Shown piece by piece: positions 58,074-64,000 of a stretch of 64,000 nucleotides of DNA. The notes beneath the pieces were generated by a model that saw nothing but the letters and a program-made list of their open reading frames with translations, did not search any database and was not told the origin of the DNA. The DNA is from Cryptomeria japonica (Eukaryota > Streptophyta > Pinopsida > Cupressales > Cupressaceae), in the NCBI RefSeq assembly GCF_030272615.1, contig NC_081408.1, positions 409,352,889 through 409,416,888 on the forward strand, in the 5' to 3' direction. Numbering within the stretch: position 1 is the stretch's first letter; each line of letters opens with the position of its first letter. The position numbers and the translations under genes are program-made.

Positions 58074-59402
58074 TGGTTGACATTGTTGCTGCTAGGATAT
58101 GTTGTTGTCATTGATGTCAACATATTCTTGTAAAATTATTGCTTTGGTGATTGCAAATTGGTTTATTGGGATCGTGGTTTGTTGTATGGAGTATTTCTAA
58201 TATCATTACATCTTTTTGTATTGGTTTTGGTGATCCAGGAAGCTTAATTTATCATATCATATGATTCAGTTTGTACTTTGGTTTTCTGATCAGTGCTTTA
58301 CAAAGTTTGATATTTCCTCTATTATATTCTAATGTGATCAGATCTTGAGCAAATATTTTGGGAGTTTTCTTAGGATGTTCATGTGTATCTTTATTTCATA
58401 TGGTTCATGATTTGGTGCTCTACAAGTAATCTTTCTTCGCGATAGTTTTTGTTGTTTGAGTGTTCTTGAGGTTCAGATGTTGATCGATGAAGATTTGATA
58501 AGTGGTGTTGGTGTAACTATTATTGATGATTCTAACGTGCTTGCTGGTGTATCCTAATTGTGTCCTATTTGTTTTGATGATTCGCATTGATCGTTCTGCG
58601 AGTTTTTGGTGATTTTGTTGAATCGCTTATGTTCTTCATGTTATGTGGTTTTCCTGGTGGTGTAGCATGTTGTGGTTGATCTTGGCATGATTTTCGGTGG
58701 TGATGAGCATTTGGAAATTTGAATCAGGTCCATGTTATGTCATGTATATCATTATATTGCTTCAGTGGTCGATCTTTGTATCGTGTGATGTAATATTGTA
58801 ATTGTGAGTTGAGGGTTTAGCCAGCCTTATTGTCAAGGTTGATGAATTGTATAAATAGGTGGTATAATCATGAAAATTTGGGAATTGAGGTTGTGTCTGC
58901 ATTATCAGAGAGTGGTGTATGTGCAAACAAAAGGATTTATCTTTCGGTGTGGTGCATTGAGTAGAGATTGGTGTTGCATAGCAGACAAATATTCATAACT
59001 AGAATTTTCTTCAAGTATTAGTAGATGTTATTATTGCAGTTCACTCCTTTGAGATTATAGTCTGAATCTTGTTGTAAGTCAGTGAGACTTCCTTGAGGGT
59101 TGTAGCCTTCCATGTGAGTTGTAAGCTCTAGGCAATGTGCCTGAATGCTAGTGCATTCCCCATTGTAATTATTTTCACATACTACTGCAGAGTATCATCT
59201 TATTATGGGTAGGTTCCCATCATTGTTTTTGCCTTAATCTAGTTTTCCAGATCAAATTCTTGGTGTTGTGTGTTGTGCTATCCATTTTCTTATCTTTTTT
59301 ATTGTTGCAATTTATCAGATCTGTATTTATGGTTAAGTTTGTAGATCTAGTGAAAACTGATTCACCCCCTCCCCTCTCATTTTTCCTTCATTGTTGTTGC
59401 CA
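58074..59402 (+). repeat. Copia-1 3' LTR
   Basis: The LTR is 1329 bases, from TGGTTGACA to TTGTTGCCA. It contains TTGTCATTGATGTCAACAT near the start, a phrase shared with the start of the copia-2 LTR (minus strand near 61285). Confidence 0.78.
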
Positions 59403-60248
59403 AAAGGTACATATGCAACATGTCATCCATTAAGTATTATCCAACGATTCTTATAGAACTTATGGAGAGATGAGATGTGGATACCTCCACAATTATCCTA
59501 CCCGTGGGGGAAACGACGTTTACTCTTGAGGATGTGTACTGCATACTAAGACTTCCCATTAGAGGACAGACAGTGCGATATCAGACAGTTTGGTCACCAT
59601 CATCATTTGGGAGAGAGAAGATGTACTACATCAGACGAGAGATGCCTAGTGAGACGAGGGGTCAGATTATGATCCATTGGTTACTACATCCCACTAGTGC
59701 CATTCCACTCATGAGGAGACTCATGATAGCCATAATGGGGCTAGCCATATGCCCTGATGGATGGGGTAGTCACATGCATAGGGGTTTCACTTATGTTATT
59801 TGAGTGATGGAGGAGAGGCAGACTGTGTTCTCCTGTGGACAGAGCATGTTAGCTCATCTCTACCATGATCTAGGAGAGTATGTCTATGGTGAGGGGAGTA
59901 GGTTGGTGACATGCACCCTTCTGCAGGTTTGGATGTTTGAGCACATCACATGTAATAGGCCAACACAAGTACCCATAGATGTAGATGTCGATGTGTCTAG
60001 ATCATATGCTTACCCACTTACCAGACCTTGGTAGAATGGTGGTATATTGTATTGGAGAGTTATCATAGATAGATTAAGATCAGATGGCATTGTTTCAAGG
60101 CCATATCGGTGGATGGCCACTTGGCCAAACCAGCGCAGACATCTTTGGCTCATGCAGAGAAACCGCCTCATAGAGGGATGCCACAGTTACATCATAGTCC
60201 CATTCTACTTTGACCAAGTTAGGTGACAGTTTGGGATAGAGTAGTGCA

Positions 60249-61297
60249 TGTTAGGTCCCAAAGACAACTGAGAGGGGGGGGTGAATCAATTGTCCAATAA
60301 ATTCAACTAAAATTAACTTAACCAAAACTTAATGCTTAATGTCGGTAAACCAAACTTTATGTCGGTAGACAGTTTTATCAGTTAATTGCAGTACCACTAA
60401 AGATTAATGCATGAAATAGAAAGACAACAACATCCACAACACATAACACAAATATTTGTACGTGGAAACCTTGTAAGGGGAAAAACCATGGTGGGAAGCC
60501 TTACCCACAATCAAATGATACTACTACAGATAGTATGTGTGTACAATATAGATTCTATACATGCAGAAAGGCCAGCTATCTAGAGCTCACTGCTCAATCA
60601 CAAAATGAGAGTCACACTGACTACAATTGGATGGTTAAATCCAATGATAATGTACTGCATAAAATAGCATCTTCATATGCTGGATTCGGTACCAGTTTAG
60701 TTATGATTACCTTCACAAAAACCTTCCTTCAACCTTCAAATGATGTCTGCATGTATAGCTCTGCTTATTTTTGCATATACCCTATTACAATTCCTTTTTT
60801 TTCAAATCGCATATCAATCTCACAAATGAGATCTTACATTTATACCATAACCTAAGACCAATTGAATAGGTCGGCTCACTATAAGATATTACAATAAAAT
60901 CAATTACAAATAAATCATTATGCGATGCATGATGTCGGCTCAGTTAATTTACAATAATAATAAATCATCTCCATAACGTGTTGTGCTGATCTGGAATAAA
61001 TATGCTTGTCGATGCATAACCTGGACCTATTTGCCGGTAATAGAAAATATATAAACCCGAATAAACAAATAACCAAATCATCAAAACCAAGTGATCAAAT
61101 AATGTCTTCCACATAACCAAGTAGTCTCCAAGTCATTCCAAGTGGCGGTGAACAATATAACCTGTCGGTGAACCAAATACCAATGACTGTGCATAAGTCT
61201 CTGACTTGTCGGTGAACATAACCAAGGATCTTCAAGTGTTGATAAGTGTTGACAAGCGATGACAGATGTTCACATCAATGACAAAACCATATCAACA
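60249..61297 (-). repeat. Copia-2 3' LTR
   Basis: The LTR is 1049 bases. On the minus strand it starts TGTTGATATGG and ends GGGACCTAACA. It is joined directly to integrase coding sequence, without a polypurine tract. Confidence 0.78.
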
Positions 61298-61700
61298 TAT
61301 CCTTAGATGTGAATTCACCTCCTTGATCTGATCTCAAACATTTGATTTTCTTGTCAGTTTCATTTTCTACCATCACCTTGAATAGTTTGAATTTCCGAAA
61401 TGCTTCTGATTTTTCTCTGAGAAAAGTAACCCAACACATTCTACAATAGTCATCAATGATTAGCATAAAATACCTATCTCCTTGTATACTTCTAGTTCTT
61501 GTTGGACCACATAAATCAGTATGAATTAAATCAAGAACATTGTTAGACTTCTCTGGAATACTCTTGAAAGTTTCTCTAACTTGCTTTCCAAATTAACATT
61601 CCTTACATACCGGATTGTGGGGTTTAACAATCTTAGGTGAATCTCTTACTGCCTTAGTTGTACTAATTTTCACAATGCAATCAAAATTTACATGACAAAG
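61298..61700 (-). pseudogene. Copia-2 integrase, truncated
   Basis: On the minus strand the GAG-pre-integrase zinc region (RLCHVNFDC, VCKEC) leads to DLIHTDLCGPTR and the core block YFMLIIDDYCRMCWVTFL, then KCLRSDQGGEFTS. The first two catalytic Asp residues are visible. The third acidic residue and everything downstream are gone, because the frame runs into the LTR at 61297. A stop interrupts the zinc region near 61595. Confidence 0.78.
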
Positions 61701-62215
61701 TCTCTTATGTTATAGCCAACTTTCATCAATATGTGCAATCAAACATGCTTTCTCATTGTTTTTCAAATGAAAGATATTACCTCTAGTCTGATTACCGGTT
61801 GCAATTTCCAAACCAATTCTATTTAAGATTTTGCATTTACCATTCTTGAATTGTAACTGAAATCCTTTCTCAGCTAATTGACCAACACTCAAAAGATTAT
61901 GCTTCAAACCTTCAACATAGTAAACATTATCATTATTGTGCTTACCATCAAAAGATATAGTGCCTTTTCCTTTGATAAAACAAGCTTTATCATCTCCAAA
62001 TCTTACTAGACGTCCATTGTATTCCTGAAAGGTTAAGAATTTAATCTTATCACCAGTCATGTGATGTGAACATCCTGAATCAATAATCCATTCATCCTTA
62101 TCTTCAACTTTAGCTGTCAGGGCCTGCTCTACTGGTTGAACAGTAGGTGTCGGTTGATCTTCTGTTCTAGCAACAAAAGCCCATCCATTGTCTGTCGGAT
62201 CCTCATCAAATCATC
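61701..62215 (-). pseudogene. Copia-2 protease
   Basis: The aspartic protease has the active-site motif IIDSGCSHHMTGD (Asp-Ser-Gly codons at 62081-62073). The downstream blocks VYYVEGLKHNLLSVGQLAEKG and GKCKILNRIGLEIATG are intact. A frame change relative to gag lies near 62210, in the acidic linker after GVTDD. Confidence 0.82.
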
Positions 62216-63217
62216 AGTAACTCCTTCATCAGCATAATAAAAATATTTGTCTCTATTCTTCTTAAACGTGTATTTCTGATAATCAGGGTTAGGCTTATAT
62301 GTTTTCTTAGCTTCTTCTCTTAATCTTGCATGTCTATCAGAACATCTAGAATCCATGTGACCAATCTTATTATAGTTAAAACATTTAAAGGGTGCTTTAC
62401 CTTCATACTTACTTCCAATTGGACCTTTAAACATTTTCCTTGCAAATAGTGCTTCAAGTTCTTTAAGTTCTTCATTTTCTCTCCTGCTATCTTCAAGTTC
62501 TCTTGCATAAAAGGCTTTCCAATCAAGTTTTTCAGATGATGATGATGATGATGTTGCAGTTGATGATGATGCCTTGAAAGCTATATCTGTCTTAATAGTA
62601 GTGACAGGACCAAATTCCTCAAGTTCAAAAGCTGAAAGTTTTCCAACCAAGGTGTCTCTAGATATTGATGCATTAGACATTGTTCTCAATTCATTTATAG
62701 TAGTAACTTTCATTTTATATGCTGGTGGAAAAGCTCTTAAAACTTTAGAAACAATCTCATCTTCACTTAAGGTTCCTCCACAACATTGTATACCCAAAAT
62801 AATTTCATTTACTCTTTCCATAAAAGAAGAAATTCTTTCATCTTCTTCCATTTTCAGACTTTCATACCTGACCCGGAAGCATTCAAGTTTTGCAATTTTG
62901 ACTGTGGAATCTCCTTCATTCAATGTTTCCAGTTTGTCCCAAATAGCTTTAGTAGTAGATCTGTCTGACAATCCCATGACTTGTTGATCTAACAATGTGC
63001 TCAAAAGTGCTTCTCTTGCTTTGCAATCATTTTTCTCATCTTTAGCCAAGTTAGGTGGATTAGGTTGACCTTGAGTAGGAGCAGTATAGCCATTCTTTGT
63101 AACATCCCATATGTCATTTCCAATGCAATTCAAATGTGTCTCCATCCTGATCTTCCATATGCCATAGTTAGTTCCATCAAGTTTCAGACTGTCCTTCCTG
63201 AAATAGTTAGAAGACAT
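62216..63217 (-). pseudogene. gag: Copia-2 Gag
   Basis: The start ATG at 63217 lies about 44 bases after the primer site. The UBN2-type core spans about residues 10-215 (DGTNYGIWKIRMETHL, AIWDKLETL, ERISSFMERVNEII, GGTLSEDEIVSKVLRAFPPAY). A Ser-rich tract (about 62540-62560) and a charged helix follow. The zinc knuckle at 62383-62342 reads CFNYNKIGHMDSRC: the second Cys is Tyr, so metal binding is probably lost. The frame is otherwise open, about 334 codons to the frame change. Confidence 0.85.
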
Positions 63218-63260
63218 TGGATCTCCTCAAGTTGTTAAACTTCTGCAAAAAGAGGACTAA

Positions 63261-63272
63261 GCTTTGATACCA
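63261..63272 (-). promoter_or_regulatory. Copia-2 primer-binding site
   Basis: The minus strand reads TGGTATCAAAGC two bases after the 5' LTR end. It is the same site as in copia-1 and the small LTR element. Confidence 0.8.
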
Positions 63273-63274
63273 AT

Positions 63275-64000
63275 TGTTAGGTCCCGGAGACAACTGAGAG
63301 GGGGGGGTGAATCAGTTGTCCAATAAATTCAACCAAAATTAACTTAACCAAAACTTAATGCCGATAGACAATTTTATCAGTTAATTGTAGTATCGATAAA
63401 GATTAATGCATAAAAACACAAAGACAACAACATCCACAACACATAACACAAATATTTGTACGTGGAAACCCTGTAAGGGGAAAAACCACGGTGGGAAGCC
63501 TTACCCACAATCAGATGATACTACTACAGATAGTATGTGTGTACAATATGGATTTTGCACATGTAGAAAGGCCAGTTGCCTAGAGCTCACTACTCAATCA
63601 CAAAATGAGAGTCACACTAACTACAATTGGATGGTTAAATCCAATGATAATGTACTACATAAAATAGCATCTTTATATGTTGGATTCAGTACCAGTTTAG
63701 TTTTGATTGCCTTCACAAAAACCTTCCTTCAACCTTCAAATGATGTCTGCGTGTATAGCTCTACTTATTTTCGCATATACCCTATTACAATTTCTTTTTT
63801 TCGAATCGCATATCAATCTCACAAATGAGATCTTACATTTATACCATAACCTAAGACCAATTGAATAGGTCGGCTCACTAAAAGATATTACAATAAAATG
63901 AATTACAAATAAATCATTATGCAATGCATGATGTCGGCTCAATGCATTTACAATAATAATAAATTATCTCCATAACATGTCATGCTGATCTAGAATAGAT
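63275..64000 (-). repeat. Copia-2 5' LTR, incomplete at window end
   Basis: This matches 60249 onward closely. The copy at 60249 has an extra stretch of about 30 bases near 60340-60370 carrying a repeated ATGTCGGTA word. The far end lies beyond 64000. Confidence 0.8.

Larger units (their letters stand above)
54001..59402 (+). mobile_element. Copia-1, Ty1/copia retrotransposon
   Basis: The order gag, protease, (integrase), RT, RNase H is that of Ty1/copia. The element has a truncated 5' LTR (last 221 bases only), an initiator-Met primer site, a polypurine tract and a full 1329-base 3' LTR. LTR copies differ at about 13% by eye. Instead of a 5-bp duplication, about 95 bases of PMD sequence occur on both sides (53909-54002 and 59406-59500). 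Confidence 0.85.
53390..60248 (+). pseudogene. PMD gene of the third element, split by copia-1
   Basis: Exon 1 is 53390-53470 (27 codons, opening MPQRRPEIPTWIEIP) with donor GTGAGT. Intron 1 is 53471-53807, ending CTGTAG. Exon 2 starts at 53808 in phase 0, the same phase as in the inner PMD gene. The left part ends near 54000 after NDIELLHVVGIWYICN and ELMERWDAYTSTF. The right part (59403-60248) repeats that block with about 13% difference and goes on with LPVGETTFTLEDVYCILRLPI, MLAHLYHDLGEYV and LLQVWMFEHI, all PMD motifs. Stops occur near 53847, 53862, 59801 and 60032. Copia-2 cuts the gene at 60249. Orientation is opposite to the surrounding LTR and polypurine tract. Confidence 0.72.
60249..64000 (-). 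mobile_element. Copia-2, Ty1/copia element lacking RT (runs off window)
   Basis: Two direct repeats starting TGTTAGGTCCC on the plus strand (60249 and 63275) flank gag, protease and a partial integrase read on the minus strand. On the minus strand the 5' LTR is 63275 to beyond 64000, the primer site is 63272-63261 and the 3' LTR is 61297-60249. RT and RNase H are absent. The left flank is GTGCA; its partner is outside the window. Confidence 0.85.

Noticed and set aside
62574-62987. 137-codon plus-strand frame
   Set aside because: It is opposite the copia-2 Gag, which has clear family motifs.

Overview
The window is plant nuclear DNA made almost entirely of transposable elements. I see no functional single-copy host gene, no rRNA or tRNA gene, no CRISPR array and no bacterial signal. 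The size of the elements, the AT-rich spacers, the depth of nesting and the many decayed copies suggest a large, TE-rich genome. A gymnosperm would fit, but that is inference and the sequence does not prove it.

Layout. (1) 1-17.0 kb is old, degraded retroelement sequence: a gag scrap, a pyrimidine-biased degenerate repeat block, two short motif arrays, a minisatellite, and the remains of a gag-to-RT linker with a G-patch-like motif. That linker is split by a 4.83 kb insertion (10626-15458) with a perfect 5-bp target duplication and an unidentified antisense gene fragment. (2) 17.0-51.96 kb is an old Ty3/gypsy element of TAT type ('outer'), with a 1.4 kb 5' LTR, gag, protease, RT, RNase H, a second RNase H, integrase, a remnant of an antisense plant mobile domain (PMD) gene and a truncated 3' LTR. 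It carries three insertions: a 2.3 kb reverse-oriented LTR element without pol (19433-21740), a complete 16.4 kb TAT element in its RT domain ('inner', 28919-45364, two 791-bp LTRs, target duplication ATAGG), and a 1.47 kb solo LTR in its integrase tail (47657-49129, duplication CCCAT). (3) 51.96-60.25 kb is the 3' end of a third TAT-like element on the minus strand: LTR, polypurine tract, and a PMD gene read on the plus strand. The PMD gene is broken by a Ty1/copia element (54.0-59.4 kb). (4) 60.25-64 kb is a second copia element on the minus strand. It has lost RT and RNase H, and its 5' LTR runs off the window.

How it fits together. Each TAT element encodes Gag-Pol on one strand. Inner and outer also carry, between pol and the 3' LTR, a gene on the opposite strand for a PMD-family protein; the third element shows the same gene. 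In the inner and third elements this gene has a first intron of the same phase (0). Those introns and the gag leaders hold clusters of a short, degenerate word that differs between families: CGCGTCTGTG in the inner element, TAGCGCAT in the outer leader, GCCATGGTCC in the third element's PMD intron, and a GCAATTGGTCAATAGAG word near 5.7 and 6.8 kb. In the inner element the word keeps the same orientation relative to each gene, so it is inverted between the two ends. I regard these paired arrays as the most unusual signal here.

Relative ages from LTR differences counted by eye agree with the nesting: copia-1 about 13%, outer about 8%, small LTR element about 7%, inner about 2.5%.
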